From: Prochilodus magdalenae
Taxonomy: Eukaryota; Chordata; Actinopteri; Characiformes; Prochilodontidae
Direction: 5' to 3'
NCBI GenBank assembly: GCA_024036415.1
Contig: JAMWET010000949.1
Span: forward strand, 971,501-1,035,500
DNA length: 64,000 bases
Below, piece by piece: positions 1 to 11,935 of this stretch. Both the position numbers and the translations under genes were made by a program. Position 1 is the first letter of the stretch. Every line of letters starts with the position of its first letter. Under the pieces are notes generated by a model, which was not told the DNA's origin, did not search any database, and saw nothing but the letters and a program-made list of their open reading frames with translations.

Positions 1-373
1 AGGTTTGGATTTCTTCTTCTGGAATTGCTGTTGCTGTTTGGGACTCTTTTATCATCAGTTGTTTTTTACAATGACTGAATTTTGATAGTGTGTTGAGGAA
101 ATTGTGCAATTGTGCAGCAAGGTTAAAATAATTTAGCTAGCCCCCTCATTTACCCCCAGAACAACACACTAATTCAAATCAGTATCAAATCAAAGGTCTC
201 CAGCACACCACTTAATGCATTTGACTCTAAAATGAAGTTTAGAAAACTAACATAAATATTAAGTTGAATTAGACACATTGCCTCGTGGTAATAAAGTGAC
301 AGTGAAAAAGCAAAAAATGTACAAAATTAAATACAAAAAATGTACAGAAGAGATGGAAAAAGAACAGAAGTGT

Positions 374-509
374 ACAAAACCTGCCACACTCGGGTCATCC
401 AAAAGAGAAAATCCAACAAAACCTGCTACACTCGGGTCATCCAAATACGAAAATCCAACAATTCAACAAAACCTGCCACGCACGGGTCATCCAAATACGA
501 AAATCCAAC
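374..509. repeat. Three-copy tandem repeat, unit about 42-49 bp
   Basis: Three consecutive copies share caaaacctgc-acactcgggtcatccaaa followed by gaaaatccaa. The middle copy carries a short extra caattcaa. The first copy has an aaagag variant where the others have atacg. No function is apparent. Confidence 0.8.
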
Positions 510-2380
510 TGGCTAAGTATCAGTTGTGCAAACTCTCCAATTCATGCCTAGAAGACTTCAGACTGTCCAAAAGAAAAAAAACAAAACACTGACCCACATA
601 AAATACTAAGCACTAACCTACAAACACACTAACGTTTGTCCTGCTAATGTTTCAGTGCTTTTACTGAAGGGGATCATGTTGGGTGTCAGTTAGTAAACTC
701 ATTCATGTTCTGCTGGATATGAATAAATATAATGATTTAATGTTAATGCCATATTGTATTTAATCAGGTGTATCACATTCATCTCTTTTGTCAGTGTAGT
801 TATTCATTCAGTTAGTTCTTTTTCCATACTAAGACTTATTATTCAGCATTTACATAGACTACAATGCAAACTGGCTCTTAAGTTACAGAAGTGTGCAGTA
901 AAACTGGCCCTGTGGGTCTTGGCCATTTAAGGGACTCAGTCACAGTGCTAATATTTTGTCCGTGTCATGAAGCTCTAAGTGCCTATTTCTAGTTTACACC
1001 CCAGTCACTCACAGTGACTACAGAACCCAGTACAGTACTAATCTGCACTACCTACTCCAGTTACAGAATACTGTAATGCTGCTTTATTAGCACTGAGACT
1101 TTCCAGGGCAGTTTACAGGGATGAGGCTAATAAATGCTCTCGGACCCGAGCAGGGTTATTTACATAAGAGAGTGGCCCATGTATGCCTGCAAGAATGAGT
1201 TTATAGTAAGCTGCTCCAAAGACACTGGGGATCACCAGGCACATTCTTCTGCCTTTTCAGGCAATGGGAGACAGTCCGGATTTGTGGTCGTGCCTCAAAG
1301 ACCACTTCCATTTTAACTGAAAACATGCCTCTTGTTTAATCCAGAGACGGTGATCAGGTCCAATTCAGTCAGACCGATCGCAAAACCAGGGCTCCCTTGT
1401 TTTTAATTGAAGAGTCATGCTCAGATTGTTGTTTCAGCAACATTAACCCTGTCCAGAGCAATGCCTGGCTACTTTAAGGGCTATTTCTAAAGTGAATGTG
1501 ACTGTTCCACAAAGTCAGCACATCAACAGCTTCTTAACACAGAGCATCTCACATAAATAAGGAAAGAAACAAAGTAGAATAAAGTTCCTTACACTCTTAA
1601 CTGATATATAAGCTCACCAGACCAAAAAAATGAGTCACCTTGTGTGTTTAAGGCGGTAGTACCTTCAGGTTCCTGCGGTTGGTGCTGCATGAGGATGTTG
1701 GGGCAATGAATACCTGCAGGGTGTGAATGATGGGATGTATAGATGGAGAAGAGGAGGTACAGTGCAGTGAATGTCGCGTTCCATGTGTGGAAAATGGGTC
1801 CAAAGCAGATGTTAATGATTGGCTAAAAGGAGTGATGGAATTTGTGCGTGCTAAAGACCATAGAGTGAAGAAGCAGCTGAATCTGCAGGTGTGTGGAAGT
1901 ATACAGTCATACAGGTCTACCAGCAGCGGCTAAAGTCCTGGTCTACAGGAAACTCTCTTCAGAATTGTGCCAGGGAAGGTATCCACCAAATCTGGCCCAA
2001 CTCTGCAAATCTTTGATGCAAGAGTTTCTAAACATTGATGTGGCCTACATCTATAAACTTGTCCAGCCATGGCAAACCAAATCGCAGCTGTTATTCGTGC
2101 TCTGGGATATTACACGCTGTTAGGCACGTTTCAGTCACAGTTGACTACAGTTTTGACCGGTGAGCTTATATGTTAGGAAAATAGATGAATGTGCAATGTG
2201 GAAATAACAACGCAATCTCAATAAATACCTATGCAAACACAGGAACAGCCCTGGTCTACTTATTTATTCTGCTGATGTTTAAAGAGAAAATAATTTAATA
2301 TATCCGGTACAGGAAACTTTTTTTTTAGCTACAATGCACAAAATGTGGCATCATTCTTGTACAGGCTAAATCTGAACCCG

Positions 2381-2480
2381 CATCATCGAAAGAATAGTTG
2401 CAGAAATAATTGCAACCAACATGAATGAAACTCTTGGTGGGCAGGTTTGACACTGTGAGACATGTCAATGATGTGAACTA
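2381..2480 (+). mobile_element. Terminal fragment of a Tc1-like element (family A)
   Basis: The stretch catcatcgaaagaatagttg followed by gcaaccaacatgaatgaaac and gtttgacactgtgagacatg matches one end of the family-A elements at 15.4, 35.2 and 59.3 kb (reverse-complemented where needed). Only about 100 bp remain and no transposase part is present. Confidence 0.6.
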
Positions 2481-2679
2481 CTCTGGCTAAATGAAACAAA
2501 TACACAGTAATCATGCATCAGAATGTGCAGAAGTGTGTCCCCGTTTTACACATCGACATGCACAGACAATAAAACATATTATTTGATGTCATTTAATAAC
2601 ATAACATATTGGCTTTTGTGTTCTAAAGCCTGTTGCTGCTACGTGTTGCTGCTACGAGACCATAATCATAATGTGCATA

Positions 2680-3110
2680 CTGGTCCAAAACTTGTAAAAA
2701 TCACTGGATCAGATATGGGAAGGACAATAAGGTATACTAATAAGCATATACTAATAAATGCTTAACTTAACTTTTTTAACCTTACCTTAAGACTTAACTG
2801 AACTAACCTTGCAAAGTTCTGTGATTCTGAGTGTTTGGTGCTGACCAATCAAAATGCTGCTTAAAGTTCTGTGTGTGAAAAAGTTCTACAAAATAAAATA
2901 AAAAAGGAACAGGATTATTGCAGCAGGGAATCGTGTTGTGAGCTCTGTATTTCATCCTGTAGAAGAGGAGAATATTTGCTGAGCCTGAGGTTATTTAGAT
3001 GGTTGGTGAAGCAAAGTGTATTCAAACCAATTTACTATTAACAGCTTCGCTTATTTAGAAAAGGAAAAAGAGAGTTTTGCATTGGTGTACCCATACCTGT
3101 GCATACACCT
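2680..3110. repeat. Dispersed repeat, copy 1
   Basis: It shares several collinear blocks with 5410-5850: tggtccaa, ggat-agatatgggaag, gaaaaagtt, gagaatatttgct, tttagatggttggt and aagtgtat-ca-acaa. The copies are clearly diverged. The family looks to me like a non-autonomous DNA-transposon-type repeat of fishes, but I cannot name it. Confidence 0.55.
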
Positions 3111-3780
3111 GTATGTACAATAATGATTATCTTTATTTAGTATAAAATGCAGCAGGTTGAATATATTTGGTAAACACTATTGGTAAAATAAAGAATATGT
3201 AATATATATATATAAGCTAAAACAGCTACTTTCTGCCAGGACACATGCTAATAGTGCTAGCATTAGTTACATAGTTAACAAATAAACAAACTTTAGAACC
3301 TTTTTTGTTTGTATTTTTGAGTTCCATGAATACACTTATTCGACATCCAAAATGTTGGCTAGCATTTGAGGGGTCTCAAGTTGCATGTCTACTCAAGAAC
3401 TGGCTGGCTGCCAACTCAAATATCATAGCAGCAGTGTTGACGATAGATTCAATGGTAACTAAATGTTTGGTTTACCCGTTCTTGTTCTGGATTTGGAGTT
3501 CTTCTATCACCTTTACGGAATTTTGTTTGTGCATTGTGGAAACTGTCATTTACTATATTCAAAAGTACATCATTTCAGTTGTATTATGATGTTGTATTTT
3601 GTTGTATCAATCAATACTTCCAATGAGTCCAAGCGCACAAGGTTAAAAACTTTAGTTTAAAATAAAATATGAAGATTATTGGTTTAAATGAAGTAAATGA
3701 AGTGTAATAATGGCCCGATCACTCAGTAACTGATGTAAAGCTGCCTTTGTATGATAAATGCAGGTGTTCCAGAAGAACTC

Positions 3781-3808
3781 ATATATATATATATATATAT
3801 ATATATAG
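3781..3808. repeat. (TA)n microsatellite
   Basis: An uninterrupted AT dinucleotide run of about 28 bp. Confidence 0.9.
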
Positions 3809-5409
3809 CTCATGAGCAACTTAAAAAAGTGTACTGATTATTCTTCATCATCATAATGACAAGCAACCAGATGCTTTAAAACATTAATGCACAATACAAT
3901 CAACACTTATTCACTGCAAACAAAGTGTGCAGGCTATGCCTAGTAGTGTTATACAGTTAGTGAACTCATTACGTGTACAACACACTACTGGGTTACCTGG
4001 TATTAATGTCTTTGAATGACTGGGGATGGGAGAAAAAGAAACGTCTGATTACACATATAATTCCTTCAGTACAATGTAATGAAGAGACTCAAGGACTAAC
4101 AAGTAGTGCTAACTTGTACTGGCACCTTACTGACATCAACAGCTACTCGATAAGATTTTGTGGGTTCGTTTTTCAACAATAGGAGACAGCTGATGGTTTA
4201 AAAGTGTAAACAGTGAGTGGCACAGTGGTGACATGCAGTATGGCCAGAGACACTTCACTTTCCAGTCAAAATGGTCATTAAAAGAGTCATAGAATGGACA
4301 CCTATATACAACTATATTAAATTGTCATACTTGAGTAAGGAGAGCTCTGTACAAAGAATTGACAGGAAATGGACCTCAGAGGTTGATAAAAAAACAGGAA
4401 GAAAATCCTAGACTGTTAAACTCGTCTCAAAATGATGCCCACAAATCTTACACATACACCAGCTCACATTTGCTTGCAGGAAAAAAAACACCAGCCTATT
4501 GTACCATTAATACAGGCAGATGTGCTGATAGATACTCTAAACCAGAACTGAGAGAAAACATTTGCAAAAAGTATGATCACGTTCATAAAAGCCAGCAGTG
4601 AGCTAATTTCCCTTTGCATCATACCATGAATGAGTTTAGCTAATGTCTATAAATGTCAAACTGTTTGGAATTCTTTCTTTACAACCACACAGAGTGGAGG
4701 TCACGTAAGAAATGCTGGACTGTAATGCGGGGTTACATGCATGATAACGGAACTGCTTTAGGTGTTGCATTAATTATTAAAACCGACCTCTTCGTTTTCA
4801 TGCAACACAAATATCTAATTAAGTAAGGGCTGCTCACGGCATGTACGCCTCATAATGGAGAGCTATTGCTAAGTTCAAAGCCCGTGCATGTATTTGAGGA
4901 TCACTTATTGATGTGTTATAAAATCCATCCACTAACGAGATCCATATTGCTACTGATAAACTCTTAAGTGATTAAAGATTGACTTTGTTTGTTGATTGTT
5001 AATATGGTGCGAGCTCAATACTGAGTAGCACACCAATAAAACTGCTGCCTACAAAGCAAAGGTACATTCAGTGACTTGGAAAGAGCCTGAGCTCCGCCAT
5101 ATGGCATCCATGGCTGAAAATCCAGAAGGCTTGTAAGAGGCCAGTTGTAGTGTGGAAGAAAGGATCAAGAGCTTTCTTCAAGGAGAAGTGACTCGATGAC
5201 TCAGTTGGGCATCAACAAGCAATTAACATTCCACTCAAAAAGATGCAGCTGCTGACCTTGCAAACCATAAAAGAAGTGCTGCCTTTGCTTTCCCACACTG
5301 ATTCACTTTCATACAATACACAGCTGCAGACTGGAACTAAAGATCACACAGGTTGAAAAGCAAAAGCACAAAAACATTACCTCTTTATTACAGTATGAAG
5401 CCTAATTCA

Positions 5410-5850
5410 AAGTAGGTGTTGGTCCAATACTGGCCAAAAGCAGTGGATTGGATATGGGAAGTAAAAAAGGTATGATCCGATATGATCCATTAGCCTAAAC
5501 TATCACATAAATCTTACATAAATAAACTAAAGTTGCACTTTAAATTGTGGTGCAGACCGTTCAGACAAGCTGCTAAACATTCTGTATGAGAAAAAGTTTA
5601 TACTGAAGGAAACAGCAGTATTGCATAACTGAATCATATTCTGGGTTCTGGGTATATCTACCGTTAGAGAAGGAGAGTATTTGCTTCATGGTTTGAGCAT
5701 GGCGTGGTTTAGATGGTTGGTTAAACAAAGTGTATCCAGACAAAGATATTACAAACAGCTTAACTGTCTAAAAGAGGGAAAAGACTGGAAAGGTATCAGT
5801 CTGCTGTACAAGCCTGTGGTATCATTATCACTATCGGACAAGTAAAAGTA
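5410..5850. repeat. Dispersed repeat, copy 2
   Basis: Diverged partner of 2680-3110 in the same orientation, with blocks gttggtccaatactgg, ggattggatatgggaag and gtttagatggttggttaaac in the same order. The tail has ggtatcagtctg and tcactatcggacaag, which give a weak (pseudo)palindromic feel with the gatatgatcc head. Confidence 0.5.
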
Positions 5851-7086
5851 GTGTCAAGCCAACTCTAATTCAAAGTGGTACAGATCTGTAATGTCAGTAA
5901 TTGTCAGCAAGTTCCATAATCAACGTAAGTATGTATGTGCAATGTCCATAGTTTGCACAAGCTGATGTAATAGTTCTTTTGTAACTGACACACAACCATA
6001 TTGTTATTGTTACTGAGTCACATAACTCTGAGGTGAACATGACACTCGACATTTCAATGCTGGCCAGTTTACGTAATTGCACAGATACTTCCTACCACCA
6101 GCCAGTCAGATCTCCAACAAAGAGACATTACACAACCTCTCCTGGTAAAAGTAATCCAGCTTAAATGCATAGTGCTCAAGACATTACTGACAACTAACTG
6201 ACAACATTCTGTGGAATGTAACTCAACTAAACAAACGCATTTGCTAAGAACCTGAGGGCCGAGTTCACAAATGTGTCTTACGAAAGGAAATCTTGGAAAA
6301 GTGTAGTTCTAAGAAATCTATAGTTTTAGCCTTTCTATTAAAAGCCATTCTAAGAACAAGTTGTATTCATGGTGCAATAGTAGGACTTATACGCCAACTA
6401 ATTCTTCTTCTAGCCCACTTATGCAGTTTTCACCAAGAACTTGCATTCACCAGTGTCTTATTTGGCATTTGTTCATTGGTAAGAACTGGAACTACACAAA
6501 CAATTACTAATACAAACAATTCTGTGGTTTAAGAACACATCATGAATCTGATGCAGACGTTTCCTAGGACCTTTCTCAAGAACCAATTAGGGAAATAACC
6601 CAGGAAGATAAGTGAGGATGGTAAATGGTAAAGGATAAATGAGACCCAATGTAAAAAAATATTTTCATAGCCCTATGACAGCCTGGCAGCCTCCCACTTG
6701 TCTTAGACTATAAGGGTAGGATATCCTTTAAACTGTAATGTCTAATGAGTGCCATTAAATATAACAGCTAAAACAATGCTTTCCATAGTCTATCAGCTTA
6801 TGTTAGCGATTTACTCCACTCGCGCTTCCAGGTCTTGGAGTTGTTTATGGTGAGTTCTAAAATACGCATGATATTTATAAAAAGCACAGTCATCTTTTAA
6901 GACTCTGTGAGAACTGTGTACCTTTATATGTGTCTTAGTATTTGTTTTAGGATTCTCTGTTACTTTGGTGAATCTCCCCCCAAGTTTAGTTCAAGTTATA
7001 GTAGGAGCTCCTCTTATTCTCAACAGTCTCAGAACAACAACCAACTGAAATTAGTGTATAGCAAGTCAACATGCAGCAGTACAGAC

Positions 7087-7140
7087 CTTGAGCCCGGGAG
7101 ACCCTGGACGACCGGGATTTCCATGTGGACCTGGAGGACC
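7087..7140 (-). CDS. col27a1: col27a1 exon 5 (54-nt triple-helix exon)
   Basis: A second 54-nt exon encodes GPPGPHGNPGRPGSPGLK (residues 494-511) with all six Gly present. It follows a tgtgttgcag acceptor. The PYGNPG-like motif (here PHGNPG) matches the next helix segment of mammalian COL27A1 as I remember it, so exons 4 and 5 are consecutive. The donor is GTCTGT, which departs from GTRAGT at positions +3, +4 and +5 and may be weak. The + strand across this exon also reads as Gly/Pro-rich peptide; that is a by-product of the collagen codon pattern. The remaining exons are to the left of base 1. Confidence 0.93.
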
Positions 7141-10100
7141 CTGCAACACAAGCACATGTTTAATTTTTGAGCCATCTCCCCCATATTTACAATGCAATCA
7201 CTGCAGGCCACTTAGGCCTGGGTCGCGGGCCTTGACCCACGTTATTGTTTTTCCCCTTCAGAAGAGCTGCGGGAGAAAAGAAAGGGAGGAGAGGGACGTA
7301 AAAAGTGTAAACAGTGTCTGGCAGTGGTTAATGATGGGGCAGTTTGTTTAGCTGGGACATGTCCTCAGTCTGTGGGGATTTGTCCAGCACTGTGCACGCA
7401 GCAGCTACAAGGTGTTGTTTGTAAATGCGGCTGCTTTTTGTGTCTTGTGATGCCCCCCATAATTTAAGCATTACAAGATAAAGGGTTAAAGATAGCTCTC
7501 TTAGAACCTGGTCTTATAGATTCTTCTGAACTCTGCATTACTCTTTGCAGGACAAACCCTTCGGGGTTTAAGTTAAGCTTTAAGGACGGCCCATAGTGTT
7601 GTATCTAGTGTCGTATCAAGTTGGGGATTTGCCTAATTTAAGGCTGCGACAACAGAACACAATAGAAGGTCAGAAACATAAGAAGCTGTAGGTTTCTTAC
7701 ATCTAATCTGGTTTCTTTTGTGCAGCCTTAATCTGCAATCTTGTGGTCAGGTTTGTGAATCATTCCACCAGCACACCCCTTCCAAAGCTCAAAGCGCAGC
7801 TAGCAGCTTTCTTCATATTATTGTTATCACTGCAACATTAGCATGGTTCTTTAGAATGCAAAGAAGCACAAGTAAACTATCAGAAAGAACAAAAACAGCT
7901 TTCATGTTTAAACGGTTCCATCCAGACAAGAATTTAAACAGCAGGATAACCGGCTGAAGTACTGCTCTAACATGCTAAACCCTGGCAACAACTTAAAACA
8001 AGGACCGGGCAACATGGCAAGATGCAATCATGATACTTGTAGATATACTCACGATACATGACACTAGGCCTATTTTAATTCTGGAATAATCTATGAAATA
8101 TTATACGTAATATGTTTACAAATTCTATAAGAAAAGATGGAGATTATTTTTAATTTATTTAAATCTCTACTAAAGTAGTGAAAAGAAAATCCTTGCTAAA
8201 TAATTACATTCATAGCAAGTTGCTATTCATTCACCCAATTTGAAAACCCTGGTCAGGCCATGCCTCTGGTTGAGCAACAGTAAGTAGGACTATTTGATTA
8301 CAGATGTTTTGGAATGAGCTCAGATTTCAAGAGTTGATTCCACTTACAGCGATAATTATTTCAGCAACAAAGGCATAGAAAAACACCCAGCAAGGTTATA
8401 AAACCAAAATATTAATTAGATTATATTTTAGCAAGCAATTCTTGAATGCTAAAGCTAGCAACTAACGAGGGATCAATGTCTTATATTGCATTCTACTTTG
8501 TTTTCCACTTTAATAGACATACAGGACGATTTCTTTTTCAGGCTGTCTGCACAGCAGTATAAGAATATATCATGCTACATGTGCATGTGGGTGTGGGCTA
8601 GCTTAAACATCTCTGGAGTCAGATCCACAGATTTGCAGTTGACTCTCTATTCTCAAATGCTTAGAATCAGGAAATTGATTCTATTTGGGATAAACTTCCA
8701 GCTCTAGCAGTGCAGTGCAGGAGAGCAGAGGGAAAACAAAATTTAACAAGTCATCTGAAGACTGATCCTGTCGCCTCGAAGTCTCGCAAACTGTGCCAAA
8801 TCACAACTTCCAGCAAGTCCCATGTACAGAGCTAGCAACTGCCTGCTTGATCAACACAGATTTTGTTGCTGACCAAATGAAAACACGCATCTTCAAAACG
8901 GCAAAAACCTAACACAACTTTAATGTAAATCAATAGAGCCACACCCTGCTGTGAAAACAACTGATTTTGAATGAATGGATTTTGTGATGTCACAAAATCC
9001 AATACATTTGCATTATCTATTCAGTCTACTGCAGTTTAGCTCCACTCATTCATACTAAAGTTGTAAGGAGTGTTTCAGTCTGGACTTCTTTTGGAATTAA
9101 CCACAATAGCAGTCCAATTAGAAAAGAGATAATTTACATATATCCGTTATAAAAACAGCCTGTTTACTTCCAGAGGGATAAAGAAAAGGTGGAAACTGGC
9201 ACGTTAAAAATGTCGCATTAAAAGCATCAGTCCTTTAAATACATTTAAATACTGAACTCAGAAAAGCACGTCATGATTAAACTAACGGTAATAGCAAGAG
9301 CTTTACGCCACATTGGTCAGTCCATCTGGAGAATAGAGCCAATAACCTACTTTAGGACTGTATAGTTACAACAGTTGTATGTTATTGCTAATTACCCTAG
9401 AATACTCCAAAACTGCTGTGTTCCAAGAGCTCGCAGCTTCAGATGTTTGGCACCTAGTTTGCATGCACGTCGTTTCAAACTTTCAGAAATTCCCTTGTCC
9501 ATCTGCATTATGTCATAGCTTGCATCGTTCTCAGCTCGAGCTTTAGGGGAGGTCAAGCCTGACCTGAGCTTTGTGCTTGTGTGTGTGTGCACAAAACCTT
9601 TTTTTCCTGTGGACCATATGGAAAATGACTCTCTGTTTGAGTTATGGCATATGGATGTGATTTTCTTCATCCTGTCACTTCACCCACACACATGAGGCCC
9701 GTGTGGAGAAAGGGAGGGAGGGAGGCGAACAGAAAGAGAGACTTACAAAAAGGGAGAAAGAAAAAGAGAGACTGAAAAAAAGAAAAGCTCTCAGAGACCA
9801 GCTGATGGTCAGCTGACCTGCACACTCTGTCCAGATGTCACAGGTATAAAAGAGTGAGAAAAGATAATGAGAGAAAATGAGTGCAGCAGTATCTCCCACT
9901 CGCAGCTAAACTCGACAAGGCAGCTTAGAACTGAGGCCAAGACACTGGAGCCCAGTATGCTAACATGCTAGCAATGTGCTAGAGGGGCTTTACTACAAAT
10001 AGGACCCAGTTGGGGAGGACAATACGAGGATATAAAAAAGACTTTTAAGGTGGAACTCTACTGATTTTTCAAAAACTGTGTAATTCAATCATTAAACATC

Positions 10101-10486
10101 ATTCAGAGGGTTCTCAATAAATCAGCAAATCAATTATATAGAAGCTCCTTACGGTACTTACAGTACTTATTACCATTTCATCTGTGATCCAAAACAATCA
10201 GTAATGCAAAACAAGGTTTTATACTAATGCTGGTCAACGCTGCACAAAGGCAAACCCAAAATATAAGGTTCTCCTCTGGTATCCGCCCCCACTTCTCCCG
10301 AAGCGATCCATATGTACCTATTCACCATGAATGGATCTTTAACAGTCTTGCAGACCCAGGCAGCACGTTCATTTATTCAACGATATCATGCAATATGTTT
10401 CTTTAAAGTAGCTTTTAATGAACTTATTTAATAGCAGGAAGTTTAAGAAAAGGAACACTTCCTCCTTCTTTCAAACTAATGCCCTA

Positions 10487-10707
10487 TAAGTTTCCTACAT
10501 GGTTTCCTACATGGTAACCTACCTGGTTGGTGTAGCTCAGCGGGTAACACCACTACCCAGAGTGCCATCTCTACACATGGGAGACTGGTGTTCAAATCCT
10601 GGTCTAGGTGACTATGCTGTGCTACACTAATAAGAGTCCTTGGGCAAGACTCCTATGATTAACCTTGCTCTGGATAAGAGCGTCAGGTAAATGTAAGTTT
10701 CCTACAT
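10487..10707 (+). mobile_element. tRNA-derived SINE with 14-bp target-site duplications
   Basis: The body (about 10525-10693) starts with a tRNA-like head: A-box-like tgtagctcagcgggtaac and B-box-like ggtgttcaaatcc, the internal RNA polymerase III promoter. It ends in the gctctggataagagcgtc-ggtaaatg tail typical of several fish SINEs, probably the part recognised by a partner LINE. The perfect duplication taagtttcctacat lies at 10487-10500 and 10694-10707. Between the left duplication and the head is about 24 bp that partly repeats ttcctacat, possibly a slippage product at integration. It is not a functional tRNA gene. Confidence 0.85.
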
Positions 10708-11367
10708 CTTTTTTGAGTTTCTCATGTTTTTACAAACCCTGCCACTAACACATCTACACCCTGCTCCTCACTTCCATCTACCAGTCCTACCACTTTTTAA
10801 AAGGAGGAGGGGGGGGTCCGGCCTTCTGTCTCCAAGATTGCCAGAAGCCCAGCCAGTATTTTCTCCCCTACCTTAATTGGTCCCCACCAAGACACCACGA
10901 TATGTTAAAGGCATGGTATGGCCTTGCAAAGAAACATTCAACTTTTTGGACATCTGGTTCTTATCACCACCACTGTGAACAATCCTGACTTTATACATTT
11001 CTTCTGAAATGAGCATTTCACATCAAACTATATTAGATGGCTTTGCTTCGCTGTTTAGGCAGAATTACTTGGTAACCAACCACAATGTGCTATGAGCCTC
11101 CTGAACAGTCATAGTTTCAGATGAGAGTCTCTGTGGGTGTTTTGATGAATCAGGGTATTAATATAATCAAATATTGTGGTCAAAATAATGCAGGCAAATC
11201 CTTATCCAAACAAAACGCACCATAAAGAAGGGTCTCTGAGTTAACTGAGCATGTGTACTTGATGGTAGGTAATTCTTCCACTTATGTGAAAGTAAAATTC
11301 ACTTATGGTTTCACTTATGCAATGCTTTACATGAAGAGGGAGCTACAGCAAAAGAAGGAAAAGGCCA

Positions 11368-11935
11368 AACTGTACACTCACTGTGGAGTTTATTAGGTAC
11401 GCCTACCCTGTATCTACATTTACTGCTCATTTTATCAGCTTCACTTACAACTACAGACTGTAGCTCATCTGTTTCTCTGCACACTTTGTTAGCCTCTTTC
11501 ACCTCGTTCTTCAATGATCAGGACCCCCACAGGACCACCCCAAAGCAGGTATTATGTGGGTGGTGGATCATTCCCAGCACTGCAGTGACACTGATGTGGT
11601 GGTGGGCGTGTGTTGGGCTGGTGTGAGTTGTTCAGGCACAGCAGTGCTGCTGGAGCACTTTAAGTACGTCAGTGTCACTGCTGGACTGAAAATAGTCCAC
11701 CAACCAACAACATCCAGGAAACAAGTGTCCTGTGGCCGCTGATGGGGGACTAGGTGGGACAGCGAGGTGGGAGTGTCTAGTAGAGTGGACACAGTGAATA
11801 AACACTTCAGCAGCATTGCTGTCTGATTCATCCACACCAGCACAACACACACTAACAAACGCCCACCACCACAACAGTGTTACTGCAGTGCTGAGAATGA
11901 TCCACCACCAGCTGCTCTGACCTAGAGGTCTTGAA
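11368..11935. mobile_element. MITE-like palindromic element
   Basis: The core at about 11548-11918 is a long imperfect palindrome: ggtggtggatcattcccagc near the left is mirrored by gctgagaatgatccaccacc near the right, with cagcagtgctgctg close to the centre. A left part (cactcactgtgga-tttattaggtac) looks like an outer end of the same element, whereas the right outer end is degraded. I recognise the gcactgcagtgacactgacatgg sequence type as abundant in otophysan fish genomes. No transposase is present. Related fragments are at 45.7 and 53.7 kb. Confidence 0.75.

Larger units (their letters stand above)
1..7086 (-). other. col27a1 intron 5, partial (runs off the left edge)
   Basis: From the GTCTGT donor at 7086 down to base 1 I find no 54-nt Gly-X-Y exon on the minus strand, so intron 5 is at least 7 kb long. 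It contains a small tandem repeat (374-509), a Tc1-end fragment (about 2.38-2.48 kb), two diverged copies of a dispersed repeat (2.68-3.11 and 5.41-5.85 kb) and a (TA)n run at 3781-3807. Confidence 0.6.

Noticed and set aside
7088..7351. Collagen-like Gly/Pro-rich frame on the + strand
   Set aside because: It is the antisense of exon 5; Gly-X-Y codons (GGN CCN) read as Pro/Gly on the opposite strand. It lacks splice sites, and the minus strand gives six perfect triplets with AG/GT borders.
10525..10612. A tRNA gene at the SINE head
   Set aside because: A- and B-box-like blocks are present but the cloverleaf does not close and the sequence continues into a SINE tail with target duplications.
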